Source: Nanobdellota archaeon
GTDB lineage: Archaea > Nanobdellota > Nanobdellia > Pacearchaeales > GW2011-AR1
Length of the DNA stretch: 7,423 nucleotides
Direction: 5' to 3'
NCBI GenBank assembly: GCA_023397215.1
Contig: JAEWUG010000019.1
Location: 1 to 7,423 of the forward strand
The notes under the pieces are model-generated. The model saw only the letters and a program-made list of their open reading frames with translations, made no database searches and was not told the DNA's origin. Position numbers and translations under genes: made by a program. Numbering within the stretch: position 1 is the stretch's first letter; every line of letters starts with the position of its first letter. Shown one piece after another: positions 7,313-7,423 of this stretch.

Positions 7313-7330
7313 ATATAAAAAAACAAAAGA

Positions 7331-7350
7331 AAATTTATAAGATTAATTAT
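7331..7350 (-). promoter_or_regulatory. Archaeal-type promoter of the small GT-C-like gene
   Basis: On the minus strand, TTATAAAT (7333-7340) lies 21-28 bases before the ATG at 7312, giving a nearly leaderless mRNA. The block matches 5604-5623 at 19 of 20 bases; the single difference is within the TATA-like core. It lies between the tRNA 3' end and the gene, so the gene need not depend on read-through from the tRNA. TTTT at 7352-7355 directly after the tRNA could end the tRNA transcript. Confidence 0.6.
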
Positions 7351-7354
7351 TAAA

Positions 7355-7423
7355 AGCCTGCAGAGGGATTCTAACCCCCGACCCTCTGCTTACAAGGCAG
7401 ATGCTCTAACATCTGAGCTATGC
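7355..7423 (-). tRNA. tRNA-Thr, anticodon UGU (first four bases outside window)
   Basis: The minus strand folds as a cloverleaf. The visible acceptor 5' part GCA (7421-7423) pairs with the start of TGCAGGC (7356-7362). The D stem is GCTC/GAGC around loop AGATGTTA (7407-7414). The anticodon stem TCTGC/GCAGA encloses loop CTTGTAA (7390-7396), with anticodon TGT at 7392-7394. The variable loop is GGGTC and the T stem GGGGG/CCCTC contains one G-T pair. The discriminator (7355) is U and CCA is not encoded, as commonly found in archaeal tRNA-Thr. There is no intron at the canonical site. The T loop is TTAGAAT, with A where C56 is expected, and the D loop has U where G19 is expected; see the finding. 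Confidence 0.93.

Noticed and set aside
1..7423. CRISPR array, insertion sequence or attachment site
   Set aside because: No regularly spaced direct repeats, transposase motifs or terminal inverted repeats were seen. The window ends within the tRNA, so a possible integration site there cannot be judged.

Overview
The window is very AT-rich (about a quarter G+C by eye) and reads as a stretch of archaeal genome, probably from a small-genome DPANN-type lineage such as Pacearchaeota or Woesearchaeota. That assignment is inference. It rests on four signs: TATA-like boxes about 21-28 bases before start codons, with almost no leader and no Shine-Dalgarno; a tRNA-Thr with U at the discriminator and no encoded CCA; tight packing with overlapping genes; and proteins rich in Lys, Ile, Asn and Phe. 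No phylogenetic marker protein is present to settle it.

Layout. Positions 1-3784 hold a plus-strand operon: the 3' part of a NodU/TobZ-type O-carbamoyltransferase, an SGNH/GDSL hydrolase with an N-terminal membrane anchor, an ABC-2 permease and its ATPase of the polysaccharide-export type. These genes overlap or lie 2-16 bases apart. The operon meets, tail to tail and with a 29-base overlap, a large minus-strand polytopic membrane protein (3756-5585) that looks like a GT-C glycosyltransferase. A 78-base divergent promoter region then precedes a 54-codon plus-strand gene (5664-5828) that I recognise as DUF5989-like, a small membrane protein usually found beside carbamoyltransferases. It overlaps by 16 bases the tail of a second minus-strand GT-C-like membrane protein (5813-7312). 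The window ends inside a minus-strand tRNA-Thr(UGU).

How the genes fit together. The set looks like part of a cell-surface glycan (or other exported glycoconjugate) locus. The GT-C proteins would add sugars from lipid-linked donors on the outer face of the membrane. The carbamoyltransferase and SGNH enzyme would modify sugars, and the ABC pair would export a lipid-linked glycan. The ATPase lacks the C-terminal carbohydrate-binding extension found in some Wzt proteins. No cytoplasmic GT-A or GT-B glycosyltransferase is visible, so the rest of the locus probably lies upstream.

Most noteworthy are the small DUF5989-like gene in the divergent gap, a near-identical 20-base promoter block at exactly the same distance from both GT-C start codons, and a tRNA whose near-universal G19-C56 tertiary pair appears replaced by U19-A56.
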